Source of the DNA: Phytohabitans suffuscus
GTDB taxonomy: Bacteria; Actinomycetota; Actinomycetes; Mycobacteriales; Micromonosporaceae
Assembly: GCF_011764565.1 (NCBI RefSeq)
Contig: NZ_AP022871.1
Coordinates: 2,356,001-2,420,000 of the forward strand
Direction: 5' to 3'
Length of the DNA stretch: 64,000 nucleotides
The translations under genes and the position numbers were made by a program. How positions within the stretch are numbered: the stretch's first letter is position 1; every line of letters starts with the position of its first letter. The notes under the pieces were generated by a model, which did not search any database, was not told where the DNA came from, and was given only the letters and a program-made list of their open reading frames with translations. Positions 25,765 to 35,604 of this stretch are shown here, piece by piece.

Positions 25765-28140
25765 CCGGCCCAGTAGGGGGGTGGGCGGGTCACCCACCTC
25801 GTGCGCGAGCTCGTCGGCCCGTCGCCGGGCAGCAGCCGCCGCCCGACCGGACGCGCACCGGGACGCCGCCGCCGCGGCCTCTGCCGCGTACAGGGGCGAA
25901 CCGGCGGCCTCGAAGGCCGCCGCGGCCGCCAGCAGGGTCTCTGGGCAGGCGCGCTCCAGCCCGGTGGCCAGGGCCAGGCGGGCCGCGCCGATCGGGGATC
26001 CGACGGCGAGCGAGGTCAGCCGGGCGCGTACCCCGGCGCCGTCATGCATCCGGAGGCGCTCGTGCAGAATCCAGGACTCGGCTGCCACCGCCCGTTCCCG
26101 CGCTGCCCTGGCCTGACCCTGCCGCAGCAGGTCGCAGGCCAGGGCGTGGTGACCCTCGGCGTACGCGGCCCAGCCCAGGGCGATCGGGACGGTGTGGCGC
26201 AGAAACCCCAGGCCCGCCTTTGGCGACCGCAGGTACTCCACCCATGCCGGATCCGGGGCCAGGCCGCGTGAGCCGTGGGCCACGGTCAGCACGCACAGGC
26301 AGACCCGGGTGCAGTCGGTCATCCCGGCGGCTGCCGCCGTCACGAGGCTGCGCCGCGCCCAGAGCGCCGCATCGTCGAGGTGTCCTGCCTGCAGCCGGGC
26401 CGCGCCGACGCACAGGGCGGCCCAGGCGCGCTCGAAGACGACGCCGTCGGCCAGCGCGCTGCGGTAGGCACGCTCGGCGGTGTGTGCGGCGTCGTCGAGC
26501 CGACCGTGCTCGCGCAGAGCGTGACTCGCGTACACGAGCAGTTTGTCGCGGGTCCCGGCGGCCGCCTCCGGCCCGGCGGCCGTGACCTGGTCGAGCAGCT
26601 CTTCGACGACGGCGACCGCCTCGCCTGTCTGTCCGATGTGGGCCAGGGCGTTGCTGCGGCTCGTCGCCAGCATGGTCCGGACCGGCAGCGGCAGCTTGGC
26701 GCCGTCCCCGATGACGGACGCGAGCGCCAGCGCCTCGTCCGGGAACCCGGCGTATGCCAGGGCGTCGGCCTCCGCGACCGCGAACAGGGCTCCGACCGGT
26801 GCACCGGCGGGATAGCGGGCGGACTGCCGCCGCAGCACTTCGCGGGCAGCGGGCAGGTCGTAGCGGCCCCAGAGGATCACCTTGTGCAGGGTCACGGCGA
26901 GCAGGGCGGCGTCCTCGCCGGGTGGGGTGCGGTCCAGCGCGTCGCGCAGGACGGCCACGGCCTCGTCGGCACGCCCGGTCTCCCAGAGGGTGACCGCGAG
27001 GACGAGGGCGGCACCGGCGGCGACCTCAGGGTGGGCGGTCCAGACTTCGGGAACCCGGTCGAGGCACGCCCGGGCCAGCCGCACCGCGACGCCTGTCGCA
27101 CCGCCCGCGGCGGCGACCCGCGCTGCGGCCAGCAGCGGCCCCGGCTCCGCGGCCTCTCCGGCGTCCAAGCTCAGCACGGTGCACCGCACGTGGTCGTGCG
27201 GCGCGAGGCTCCGGGCGACCGCGAGGTGCTCGCGGAGCACCGCCCGCCGGCGGGCGGGCGACAGCCCGTCCCACAACACCTCGGCGAACAACGGGTGGAC
27301 AAACCGCGCGGTCTCGGCCGTCCAGACCGTGATCCCGTGGGTGACCAGGTGCTCGGTTCCGGCGAGGTGCCCGGCCCGCTCGACCTCGTCGTCGTTCGCC
27401 CGGCCGGTGGCGGCCAGGAAGCGCGCGGCGGCGACGGCGGCGTCGGGCAGGCCCGCCAGGCGTGTCGGCAGGAGGCTGCGCAGCCCGGTCGGGACCGGCA
27501 GCGGCCCGACAGCGTGCCAGCCGACCGTCGAACGGTGCAACGCGCCGGAGCGCCGCGCACCGTCGAGCAGCTGGGTGACGAACAGGGCATTCCCGCCGGT
27601 ACGGCGCCACACGTCGTCGACCACCCCGGCGTCCACCGGGCCGTTGAGCAACGTGTCGACGAGCTCCTCCGTCGATGTCCGGTCGAACGGCGCAATCGGC
27701 AGGACGACGCTGCTCGACGACGCCGCGAGCTCGGCCACGACGGGCGGTACGCGACCGTCGGCGGTCCGCACGGTGCCGACCAGTGTGCGTCCGGCGTCGC
27801 GGGCGACCCGCACCGCGACCGCCAGGGAGACCTCGTCGCACCCATCCAGGTCGTCGACCGCCAGCACAGCTCCGGCTGGGACCGCCCGGAGCACCTGGGC
27901 GACCATCTCCGCGAGTGACGTCGTCGCGGGGTCGACCAGGTGCGCCAGGGCCGCCAGCGGGACGTGCGACAGCCCTCGCGTGCCCCAGGCGCGGACGGCA
28001 GGCAGAGACGTGGACACGGCGTCGAGCAGCCGTGTCTTGCCCACGCCGGCCTCGCCGGTGACCAGGACCACATCCGTCTGTGGTTCGCGCACCGCGGCGA
28101 GGACGTCACCGAACTCCCGGGCCCGGCCGATCATCGTCAT
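25564..28140 (-). CDS. ATPase-type LuxR-family regulator (intact)
   Basis: Protein of 858 residues. The N-terminal ATPase has IGRAREFGDVLAAV, Walker A GEAGVGKTRLL and Walker B-like AVLAVDDLDG; a long TPR-like helical middle follows. The C-terminal LuxR HTH reads LTSRERLVAELAAGGATNAEIATRLVLS, RTVENHLSRAYVKLGI. This is the same architecture as the frameshifted regulator at 1346 but clearly a different sequence. I chose ATG 28140 because homology begins at MIGRAREF; the frame extends to 28233. Targets are not evident: neighbours are the TSP3-repeat gene (convergent) and an integrase relic. No ligand can be inferred. Confidence 0.88.
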   Translation of the reverse strand: MTMIGRAREFGDVLAAVREPQTDVVLVTGEAGVGKTRLLDAVSTSLPAVRAWGTRGLSHVPLAALAHLVDPATTSLAEMVAQVLRAVPAGAVLAVDDLDGCDEVSLAVAVRVARDAGRTLVGTVRTADGRVPPVVAELAASSSSVVLPIAPFDRTSTEELVDTLLNGPVDAGVVDDVWRRTGGNALFVTQLLDGARRSGALHRSTVGWHAVGPLPVPTGLRSLLPTRLAGLPDAAVAAARFLAATGRANDDEVERAGHLAGTEHLVTHGITVWTAETARFVHPLFAEVLWDGLSPARRRAVLREHLAVARSLAPHDHVRCTVLSLDAGEAAEPGPLLAAARVAAAGGATGVAVRLARACLDRVPEVWTAHPEVAAGAALVLAVTLWETGRADEAVAVLRDALDRTPPGEDAALLAVTLHKVILWGRYDLPAAREVLRRQSARYPAGAPVGALFAVAEADALAYAGFPDEALALASVIGDGAKLPLPVRTMLATSRSNALAHIGQTGEAVAVVEELLDQVTAAGPEAAAGTRDKLLVYASHALREHGRLDDAAHTAERAYRSALADGVVFERAWAALCVGAARLQAGHLDDAALWARRSLVTAAAAGMTDCTRVCLCVLTVAHGSRGLAPDPAWVEYLRSPKAGLGFLRHTVPIALGWAAYAEGHHALACDLLRQGQARAARERAVAAESWILHERLRMHDGAGVRARLTSLAVGSPIGAARLALATGLERACPETLLAAAAAFEAAGSPLYAAEAAAAASRCASGRAAAAARRRADELAHEVGDPPTPLLGRSPVPTHPLTSRERLVAELAAGGATNAEIATRLVLSVRTVENHLSRAYVKLGITSRGDLARYGIGNR

Positions 28141-28313
28141 GCCGGGATCATCTCCCACCCCCCGTGGTGCACCAAGCGATCGTTCGCATGGTGGTGCCTC
28201 CGGCCACAACCCCCAGCGTTGGAACCGCTCCACTATGGAGTGTTGCCTATCTCCTCAAATACAGAGGGCCTGCGAATACCAAGCTTGTTCTCAACCTGCG
28301 ACGTCGCCGGTGG

Positions 28314-28585
28314 TTTGCCCTGTCTCAGCACGGCGACCGTTGCCGCGTCAAGGGCGACGGTGCGTTCCCGGCCGGGGTTTTGACTGGTCCGATGTGGACA
28401 CGGCCGTTGATCTGGCACACCTGCTGGTGCGCAGTCAGGGCGCCGCCCTCCAGGTCGAGGTCGACCCACCGCAAGCCGCAGATCTCGCCGCGGCGCAGCC
28501 CACGCAGTGCGGCCAGCCACCACAACGCGAACAACCCGTCCCGAGCTATCCGCCCTGAGGAACGGCCCGGTGTCAGCGGCTTCAC
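28314..28585 (-). pseudogene. tyrosine recombinase (integrase) fragment
   Basis: Reverse-strand fragment reading DGLFALWWLAALRGLRRGEICGLRW, with the box I catalytic Arg region of phage-type integrases, then VDLDLEGGALTAHQQV and GPVKT. A frame change near 28380 leads into GRERTVALDAATVAVLRQ, the next conserved segment. The N-terminal core-binding domain and the C-terminal HxxR and Tyr boxes are missing. It marks decay of an integrated element in the 515-base gap 28141-28655, which has no other gene. Confidence 0.75.
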
Positions 28586-28655
28586 CGATCAGAAATCCTC
28601 CGCCACGTCGTCAGTTCTGGGTGGCCCTCTCGCACCGGTGGAAGGATTTGTGACC

Positions 28656-29663
28656 ATGACCGACGGTAGACCGCTGGGCGCTGACGAGGCCACGTTCATC
28701 GCGGTGGTTCGCTCAGGCGATCCGGCGCGGTTCGCGCTCATCACGGAGCGCCACCGGCGCGAGCTGCAGGTGCACTGCTACCGGATCCTCGCGAACTACG
28801 AGGACGCCCAGGACATGACGCAGGAGACGTTCCTGCGAGCGTGGAACAAGCGGGAGTCGTTCAAGGGCCACGCCGCGCTTCGGACCTGGCTGTACCGGAT
28901 CGCGACGAACGTCTGCCTCGACTTCCTGGAGAAGCGCAATGACCGCACACCCGTGACTGCCGAGCTGCCGGGCGCGGGCTCCGAGGTGCTGTACCTGCAG
29001 CCGTACCCCGACCGGATGCTCCCCGAGGACCCGCAGGAAGCGGTGGTGGCGCGGGAGACGATCGAGCTGGCGTTCATCGTCGCCGTCCAGCACCTGCCGC
29101 CGCGGCAGCGGGCGGTGTTCATCCTGCGCGACGTCCTCGGCTGGCCGGCGTCGAAGGCCGCCGACGCCCTCGAGCTGACCGTCGCGTCGGTGACCAGCGC
29201 ACTGCAGCGGGCACGCGTGACGATGCGCGAGCGGCTGCCCGACCGCCGCCTCGACTGGCGTAGCCCCGCCACCCACGAGCTGTCGAACGACGAGCGCGGC
29301 GTCGTGAGGTCCTACATGGACGCCCATGAGCGCAACGACCTCGACGGGCTGATGTCCCTGCTCCGCGACGACCTGCGCTTCGCGATGCTGCCCGAGCGGG
29401 GCACCTCGACCACGACGGCCAAGGACGCGGTGGACGGCTGGGTCACCGGTGGGCTCTTCCAGCGCGGCCACGACGACTGGCGCGGTATCGCCACGACGGT
29501 CAACCGCATGCCTGCCGCCGTGCTGTACCTGCGCACTCCCGACCACCCGGAGTACCGGCTATTCGCCATCGCGGTCCTGCACGTCGTCGACGGGAAGATC
29601 GCCGAGCTCACCGGATTCGACGCCACCGACAAACCATGGCTGGGCCTGCCCCCGACACTGTGA
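28656..29663 (+). CDS. ECF sigma factor with SnoaL-like C-terminal domain
   Basis: Intact 335-residue RNA polymerase sigma factor. Region 2 (FALITERHRRELQVHCYRILANYEDAQDMTQETFLRAW) binds the -10, region 4 (LPPRQRAVFILRDVLGWPASKAADALELT) the -35, and the last ~120 residues form an NTF2/SnoaL-like domain (MDAHERNDLDGLMSLLRDDLRF) that in this ECF class replaces a separate anti-sigma factor and modulates activity. GGAAGGA nine bases upstream supports ATG 28656; GTG 28650 is possible. The paralogue at 10799 has the same layout but is frameshifted. The regulon is unknown. Confidence 0.9.
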   Translation: MTDGRPLGADEATFIAVVRSGDPARFALITERHRRELQVHCYRILANYEDAQDMTQETFLRAWNKRESFKGHAALRTWLYRIATNVCLDFLEKRNDRTPVTAELPGAGSEVLYLQPYPDRMLPEDPQEAVVARETIELAFIVAVQHLPPRQRAVFILRDVLGWPASKAADALELTVASVTSALQRARVTMRERLPDRRLDWRSPATHELSNDERGVVRSYMDAHERNDLDGLMSLLRDDLRFAMLPERGTSTTTAKDAVDGWVTGGLFQRGHDDWRGIATTVNRMPAAVLYLRTPDHPEYRLFAIAVLHVVDGKIAELTGFDATDKPWLGLPPTL

Positions 29664-29849
29664 TCACACACGTCCCCATCGTCGACGAGTCCAGCGCACG
29701 GGCCGGCGGGGCTTCTGTATGCCCGAAGAACATCGTCACGATCAACGAGGCCGTCGTCCTCATCTCCAACGAGTCGCTCAACAGCTCGCTCGGAACCCAA
29801 GGAAGGGGCCGGGGGAAGATTCCTCACGAGCCGATCGTCTGGCCCGTGC

Positions 29850-30434
29850 TCATCGCCTCGTCTCGTATCGGGTCAGCACCACGCCGCCGGGAAACGTCCG
29901 GGTCTCCACCAGGGTCAGGTACACCCAGCTGTCCAGCGCGGTGAAGAACGGCGTGCCGCCGCCCACCAAGACCGGCACGGTGACCAGCATGTACTCGTCG
30001 ATCAGCCCGGCCCGCATGGCCGCCCCGGCGAGCGTCGCGCCGCCGATGTCCATCGGGCCGCCGTCCTCGGCCTTGAGCCGGGTGATCTCGGTGACCGCGT
30101 CGCCCGTGACCAGACGGGTGTTCCAGTCGACCGTGCTGGTCGTCGAGGAGAACACCACCTTCGGCATGTCCCGCCAGCGGCGGGCGAACTCGATCGCCGC
30201 CGGTGTGGCGCCGGGCTGCTGGTCGGCGGTCGGCCAGTGGGAACTCATCCCCTCCCACAGCTTGCGCCCATACAGCGCCAGGCCCGTCGCCGCCACCCGG
30301 TCGGACCACCACTGGAACAACTCGTCGCTCGGCGACGAGTCCGGTCCCTCACCCCCGCTCCAGCCGAGGTCGTCCCCGGGCGCGGCGATGTAGCCGTCCA
30401 GGGTCACATTCATGGCAAAGGTCAGTTTCCGCAT
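29850..30434 (-). CDS. dihydrofolate-reductase-like (RibD C-terminal domain) protein
   Basis: Protein of 194 residues matching the RibD-C/DHFR-like fold: KLTFAMNVTLDGYIAAPGDDLGW at the N-terminus, ALYGRKLWEGM in the nucleotide-binding part and DIGGATLAGAAMRAGLIDEYMLVTVPVLVGGG near the end. Most such stand-alone proteins are uncharacterised NADPH-dependent reductases rather than folate or riboflavin enzymes. It is a single-gene unit. Promoter signals are not obvious, and the 186 bases separating it from the sigma gene hold nothing else. Confidence 0.85.
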   Translation of the reverse strand: MRKLTFAMNVTLDGYIAAPGDDLGWSGGEGPDSSPSDELFQWWSDRVAATGLALYGRKLWEGMSSHWPTADQQPGATPAAIEFARRWRDMPKVVFSSTTSTVDWNTRLVTGDAVTEITRLKAEDGGPMDIGGATLAGAAMRAGLIDEYMLVTVPVLVGGGTPFFTALDSWVYLTLVETRTFPGGVVLTRYETRR

Positions 30435-30654
30435 GGCGTCAGCCTCCCGTGATTCGATCTCACACGTACAGACGGGCGCGGCGCGAAAACCTAATCGGTG
30501 CGCGATCTGCGTCGTCTCACACCCCAGATCCAGCCCAGCTTGCCCCAGTGGCGCTCGTCTGCCTCATCGGCGAGGGCGTCGCATCGGCCGCCCCAACCCC
30601 GGCGGTCTCGGCGCCACCGAGGCCGCTCTCGTCTCCGGGCTCCTGCTCTACCGC

Positions 30655-31130
30655 ATCACCTCGACCAGAACATCCCGTTCGACAAGAACCTGGACGTCTT
30701 CTTCGCCTGGGTCGCGAAGTACGACTCCGTCTACCACGTCGGCACCTCGGCCAACGTGGTCAAGGCGAGGTACTACGACACCCTGCGAAAGCTGCGCAAA
30801 GCGCCGGCCGCCGGCAAGATCGGCCCGACCGAATGGGCCGAAATCTTCTCCTTGACCGACGGCAACGTCTTCGTCTGGAAGGGCGTCGCCGCGGCGTTCT
30901 CGGCCTGGGTCAACGAGCGCGACGCGGAGCCGCTACTGGCCGGGTACCGCCAGCCGGGCAGGGCTGGAGCAGACAACGGCTACGCGATCTACCTCGGCGT
31001 GCAGTGCACGGACGCGCAGTGGCCCACGAACTGGTCGACGGCGACGGGCGCCCTGCCGCAGCGGCAGCCGGGCAACCGGTCCGACAAGCAATGCGAACCC
31101 TTGCCGCAGCCCATCCCGACGCCCACAGCC
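30655..31130 (+). pseudogene. fragment of tripeptidyl-aminopeptidase-type alpha/beta hydrolase (S33)
   Basis: An internal segment reads FFAWVAKYDSVYHVGTSANVV, TEWAEIFSLTDG and ADNGYAIYLGVQCTDAQWPTNW, characteristic of the lid and C-terminal half of secreted Streptomyces-type tripeptidyl aminopeptidases. The catalytic Ser domain before it and the TAP-like end after it are missing. Upstream (30435-30655) and downstream (31130-31339) sequence translates to low-complexity Arg/Pro or Thr/Pro peptides. I therefore call it a decayed gene; nothing else supportable lies in this 905-base stretch. Confidence 0.65.
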
Positions 31131-31339
31131 ACGGCCACGACCCGCACCACCCCGACATCACCCGCGCCGACCTGCTTGCTTCGTGGCGGCCACGGTGGCG
31201 GCCACCGCGGTGAGCACGGCGATCCACACGGCGCGTCCAGGGTATGGCTGCCCTGACCCACAAGATGGTGGCTAGCCATATTTCAATGCTCTGCCTGGTT
31301 GGCAAAGGTTGGTCCCGTCGATCTATTCGAGGAGGACCG

Positions 31340-32800
31340 ATGCCACCACCCGTGCACTCCCGCCGCACACTGCTCGCCGCCCTGGCCGGTTTCGGGGCGT
31401 CCGCCGTCCTTGGAACGGCGGCCACCGCGAGCCCCGCGTCCCGCGACGTCTTGGACGCTCTCGCCCGGGCCGCTCACCGGCTGCGCACCACCGGGCCCGA
31501 GGACGACCTCAGCGATCTACGACCGGTGGGCGCCGCGATCGGTGCGACCTCCGTCGTGGGTCTCGGCGAGGTCGTACACGGCGCGCACGAGTTGTTCGTC
31601 CTCAAGCACCGGGCGTTCCGCTACCTCGTGCAGGAGAAGGGGTTCACCACATTCGCGCTGGAGACCAGCTGGACCGCCGGGCTGCGGATCAACGAGTACG
31701 TCCTCAACGGCACCGGTGATCCCCGCGCCATCATGGCCGAGGAGTTCGGCATGTCCTGGCCGTGGAACGTTCGCGAGTACCTGGACCTGATCAGGTGGAT
31801 GCGGGCGTACAACCTGCGCCATCCCACCCGTCGCGTCCAGTTCATGGGAACCGACATCGCCCACCCCCACATTCCCGCGTCGCTGTTCGACCGGGTCACC
31901 GGCTACGCCGTCCGTCACCAGCCCGCCCTTGAACCGCAGCTCACGGCCCTCTACCACGAGCTGCGCACGCACGCCACCACGGCTTCCTTCACCGCCCTCC
32001 CGCAGCCCGACCGCCTCCGGATCGCCGCGGCGGTCCGCGAGGCCCACCGCCTGCTCGCAGCGCAGCCGTCCGGGCCGGACCGTTCGGCGTTCGACTGGGC
32101 CGTGCAGCATGCCCGGGTGCTCGCCCAGACCGCCACGCTGTTGTCGTACGACCTCACCGACTCCCAGCAGCTTCCGCAGGCCATGCGCTACCGCGACGAG
32201 CTGATGGCGGACAACACCGCATGGTGGCAACGCCACACCGACCACAAGATGCTGCTGTCCGCCCACAACGGCCACACCGCCTACCGGACCTACGACCCGG
32301 CCGGCTACCCCGTCAGCCAGGGCACCTACCTACGCCAGCTGCTCGGCACCGGATACATGGCAATCGGAACGACTTTCGGTCACGGCGCCTGCACCGTTCC
32401 AGCAGGCGACGAGTGGATCGTCCAACGCTTCGGCCCACCCCGGGCAGGCAGCAGCGAACACACCCTCGACCGCGTCGCACACCCTGCCTTCGCCATCGAC
32501 CTGCGTACCGCCCCGTCACCGGCCCGGCAGTGGCTCCACCAGGTCCGCTGGACCCGCGACGTCGGCGCGTCCGGCGCCCAGTACCGCCCGTACGCGATGG
32601 CGGACGGCCACGACCTGCTCCTCCACCTGCACTCGCTGAGGCCGGCCACACCTCAGCCGGACGTAGCCCACGCTCGCCGCACCCGCCTGCTTGGCGGCGG
32701 CGAGACCGGCCCCGGTGCCGAGCCTCAAGGCACCGGTGAGAGCCGCCGCACGCCGCAGCGTACGGAGTACAGAAGTCACAGCCCCTCCCCGATGTGGTGA
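31340..32800 (+). CDS. secreted erythromycin-esterase-family protein
   Basis: Protein of 486 residues. The N-terminus SRRTLLAALAGFGASAVLGTAATA carries a twin-arginine and fits a Tat signal. The catalytic family signature GLGEVVHGAHELFVLKHRAFRYLV contains the conserved Glu-x-x-His; LETSW, RWMRAYN and the later KMLLSAHNGHTA segment with its His are also present. Ere-type enzymes hydrolyse macrolide lactones, but most secreted family members have untested substrates, so resistance cannot be assumed. GGAGG six bases before ATG 31340 supports the start. The extreme C-terminal ~35 residues are Arg/Gly-rich and unconserved. It appears monocistronic. Confidence 0.82.
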   Translation: MPPPVHSRRTLLAALAGFGASAVLGTAATASPASRDVLDALARAAHRLRTTGPEDDLSDLRPVGAAIGATSVVGLGEVVHGAHELFVLKHRAFRYLVQEKGFTTFALETSWTAGLRINEYVLNGTGDPRAIMAEEFGMSWPWNVREYLDLIRWMRAYNLRHPTRRVQFMGTDIAHPHIPASLFDRVTGYAVRHQPALEPQLTALYHELRTHATTASFTALPQPDRLRIAAAVREAHRLLAAQPSGPDRSAFDWAVQHARVLAQTATLLSYDLTDSQQLPQAMRYRDELMADNTAWWQRHTDHKMLLSAHNGHTAYRTYDPAGYPVSQGTYLRQLLGTGYMAIGTTFGHGACTVPAGDEWIVQRFGPPRAGSSEHTLDRVAHPAFAIDLRTAPSPARQWLHQVRWTRDVGASGAQYRPYAMADGHDLLLHLHSLRPATPQPDVAHARRTRLLGGGETGPGAEPQGTGESRRTPQRTEYRSHSPSPMW

Positions 32801-32821
32801 CTTCAGCGCGTCGGAGAAGGA

Positions 32822-32841
32822 CCGACGACGTTTAGCGTCGG
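32822..32841 (+). terminator. hairpin after the erythromycin-esterase-like gene
   Basis: CCGACG-ACGTTTAG-CGTCGG, a 6-bp stem 20 bases after the stop. Weak but well placed. The remaining gap to 33004 shows no gene. Confidence 0.4.
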
Positions 32842-33004
32842 CCACACGCTGCCATTGGCCTGAGCCTGCGGATCGCCGTCCTTAATGTCCTGGTTTGAAT
32901 GCACCGATAAAGTCGGGTCACCCGATAGGGATTTCGGAGTATCGCCGAGCCCTCGCCTCCCGGCCGCCGCGTGGGGCTGAAGCAGGGCAGCCGGGCGAGC
33001 GAGG

Positions 33005-33697
33005 TTACGTTCGGTTATCTAGGTTGAGATGCTCGGCTTGGTCATCCGCCGGGCTACGGGTGCGCTGACGCGCCCGGTACATGTGGGAATTGATCTTGTT
33101 GCCGCAGGGTGACATGGCGCACCAGCGCCGGTTTCCGGACCGCGAGGTGTCCACGAACAGCACCGTGCAGTCCTCGTGCTCGCACTCCCGGACACGGTCC
33201 CGCGTCGGGCCGCTGAACAGTTCGATCGCGTCGCGGGCGATCGCCGAGAGCACCTCGTGGGCGGTCGCCAGCGCAGGTGGCCGGGCGGTGCGGGCGGTCG
33301 GGTCCAGCACCGGCGGCCCCAGCGGGGTGGCCGCGAAGATGTTGATCGAAGCGACGTCAGTCGGCGCCGGGAGTGCGTCTCGGGCGATGGCCAGGGCCAC
33401 CGCGTGGATCGCCTCGCGTAGGCGTCGCGCGGCGGCTAGGTCCGGGTGCGAGAAGTCGGGCGGATCGGCGGCCAGCTCGACGCGTCGACACCACTCACTC
33501 ATGAGGGGCGAGGCGGTCAGGCGTTCGGTGTCGCGGCGACCGACGCCGGTGAGGGTCGCGGCGAAGTTGAGGCTCAGTCGTCCCGACCGGCAGATGAACC
33601 GCCAACCTCGCGCGTTGTCGACCGGGTCCGCGAAGCGCGGGCGACGCGGCACACTCCCGACGGGAAGACTACGGTTAGTAGTTGCTTTTTCGGTCAT
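33005..33697 (-). CDS. CGNR zinc-finger-type regulator (ABATE domain)
   Basis: Protein of 230 residues: an N-terminal ABATE domain (FICRSGRLSLNFAATLTGVG; LREAIHAVALAIARD) and a C-terminal zinc ribbon with CEHEDCTVLFVDTS and RRWCAMSPCGNK. The four Cys are present, but the motif giving the family its name, CGNR, is CGNK. Such proteins are thought to bind stress-related ligands and DNA. It is transcribed divergently from the ABC/FMN-monooxygenase operon with a 220-base shared region, the usual arrangement for a local regulator. ATG 33697 has AAGGGAT upstream; the frame is open to 33778. Confidence 0.82.
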   Translation of the reverse strand: MTEKATTNRSLPVGSVPRRPRFADPVDNARGWRFICRSGRLSLNFAATLTGVGRRDTERLTASPLMSEWCRRVELAADPPDFSHPDLAAARRLREAIHAVALAIARDALPAPTDVASINIFAATPLGPPVLDPTARTARPPALATAHEVLSAIARDAIELFSGPTRDRVRECEHEDCTVLFVDTSRSGNRRWCAMSPCGNKINSHMYRARQRTRSPADDQAEHLNLDNRT

Positions 33698-33917
33698 CTG
33701 ATCCCTTCTCGTGTCGCTGTCGGGGCTCGTGAACCGAATCACAGCCGACGCGAGCCCACACAACAAGCCTGTCCACAATGTGGAATCGGTGCGTCAGTGT
33801 CTTGCCCACTGACGTTATCGACCGTACGTTACGCCCAGTACCCCGTCGACCCGCGCCGCGACCGGCGCGAGTCTCGCGTCGGCGGCGGACGCCGGCGGCA
33901 AAGAAGCAGGTGAAGGT

Positions 33918-35534
33918 ATGGAACATCGGCAACGCGGCCCATTCGTCACTACCGGGGTGGTCACCCTCGGCCTGCTCGCCGCACTCGGCGCGTGCTCGTC
34001 CGGCGGCGACCCGGTCGCCTCGGGTGAGGTGGCCACACCGCGCTCCGGCGGGGCGCTGACCTTCGCCGTCCTGTCCGATCCCGGCTGCGCCGACCCGCAG
34101 CAGGTCACCAGCCTGGACGCCGGCTACTGGGCCCGCCAGGTCGTCGACTCGCTGACCGACCAGAACCCGCAGACCGGTGAGATCGTCCCGTGGCTGGCCG
34201 AGTCGTGGCAGGTCTCCGGGGACGCCACGGCCTTCACGTTCGTCCTGCGTTCCGGCGCCACCTTCTCCGACGGCAGCCCGGTCGACGCGGCGGCCGTCAA
34301 GCGCAACTTCGACACCCTGGTCGACCTCGGCGCCCGCGCCTCCACCGGGATCGGCTACCTGCGCGGCTACAAGGGCAGCGAGGTCCTCGACGGCAACCGC
34401 GTGGTGGTCCGGTTCGAGTCGCCCAACGCGCAGTTCCTGCAAGCGACCTCGACGTTCCAGCTCGGGATCGTGGCACCGGCCAGCCTGGACAGGTCGGCCG
34501 ACGAGCGCTGTGCCGGTGTGCTCGGATCGGGCCCGTTCGTGCTGGAGCGGTACGCCGAAGGCGAGGGCGTGGACCTGACCCGGCGCGCCGGCTACGCCTG
34601 GGCCTCGACGCTGTGGGACAACGGCGGCGAGGCGTACCTCGAGTCCGCCCGGTTCCGGGTCGTCGGCGAGTCCAGCGTGCGCACCGGCGGGCTGCAGTCC
34701 GGCGAGTTCGACGCCGCCGCCGGGGTCTCCGTCCAGGACGCCGGCACGCTCACCGCGAACGGCGCCAACCTGGTCGTCAAGACCAACGGCGGCATCGGCT
34801 TCCAGCTCGCGGCGCGCAACGACGCCCCGATCATCTCCGAGCTCCCGGTCCGCCAGGCGCTCTCCCTCGCCATCGACCGCGAGGAGATCGCGTCGGTCAA
34901 CTACGTGTCCGGTACCAAGGCGGCCACCAGCATCGTGTCCAGCGCCACCCCGGCGCACGCGGACCTCGGGTCGCAGCTTCGCCACGCACCCGACGAGGCC
35001 AAGCGGGTGCTGGACGCCGCCGGTTGGACCGCCGGCGCCGACGGCATCCGGGTCAAGGACGGCAAGCGCCTGGTGGTACGCGCGGTCTGGACCAACGGCG
35101 CGGTCGGCAACAAGACGCTGCTGGAGCTGGTCCAGCAGTACGCCCGCGAGGTGGGCATCGACCTCACCCTGGTCGAGCAGGACCAGGCGACGTTCGTGGA
35201 GAGCCTCGGCAGCGGCGCGTTCGACGTCATCCTCACGACCGTGACCCGGGCGGACGGGGACGTGCTGCGCAACACGTTCAGCACCAAGCTGACCAACCAG
35301 TTCCACGTACCGGCCGGCGGGCTGGACGACCTGCTCGACGCGCAGGCGGCCGAGCCGGATCCGGCCAAGCGCGCCGAGCTGCTCGCCCAGGCGCAGCGCG
35401 AGATCGTCGACAACCTGTACGGCATCCCGCTGGTGGAGCTGACCACGGTCGTGGGGGTGTCGCCGAAGGTGCACGGCGTCTCGCTCGACGCCTCCTCCCG
35501 CCTGCGCCTGCACGACGTCTGGAAGGACCAGTAG
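33918..35534 (+). CDS. ABC transporter substrate-binding lipoprotein (family 5)
   Basis: Periplasmic-type binding protein for oligopeptide/nickel/organic solutes, 538 residues. The lipobox LGAC puts the lipid-modified Cys at residue 26 (LLAALGACSSGG). Family 5 signatures include GGALTFAV, PWLAESWQVSGDATAFTFVLR and ATFSDGSPVDAAAVKRNFDTL. The length is normal. AGGTGAAGG gives a good ribosome site. It is the first gene of an operon with two permeases, a double ATPase, an FMN monooxygenase and an OsmC protein. The solute is probably the monooxygenase substrate or a conjugate of it. Confidence 0.92.
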   Translation: MEHRQRGPFVTTGVVTLGLLAALGACSSGGDPVASGEVATPRSGGALTFAVLSDPGCADPQQVTSLDAGYWARQVVDSLTDQNPQTGEIVPWLAESWQVSGDATAFTFVLRSGATFSDGSPVDAAAVKRNFDTLVDLGARASTGIGYLRGYKGSEVLDGNRVVVRFESPNAQFLQATSTFQLGIVAPASLDRSADERCAGVLGSGPFVLERYAEGEGVDLTRRAGYAWASTLWDNGGEAYLESARFRVVGESSVRTGGLQSGEFDAAAGVSVQDAGTLTANGANLVVKTNGGIGFQLAARNDAPIISELPVRQALSLAIDREEIASVNYVSGTKAATSIVSSATPAHADLGSQLRHAPDEAKRVLDAAGWTAGADGIRVKDGKRLVVRAVWTNGAVGNKTLLELVQQYAREVGIDLTLVEQDQATFVESLGSGAFDVILTTVTRADGDVLRNTFSTKLTNQFHVPAGGLDDLLDAQAAEPDPAKRAELLAQAQREIVDNLYGIPLVELTTVVGVSPKVHGVSLDASSRLRLHDVWKDQ

Positions 35535-35604
35535 CCGGTGGCGTACGCCGGGGCCGGGTTGGCGCGTCCACGCCCGGCCCCGGGCGCCGGCGGCGAGGAG
35601 AGCG

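Noticed and set aside
31340..32800. Annotating the gene as a macrolide-resistance determinant (ere)
   Set aside because: The family contains many non-resistance hydrolases, and the export signal argues against a simple self-resistance role.
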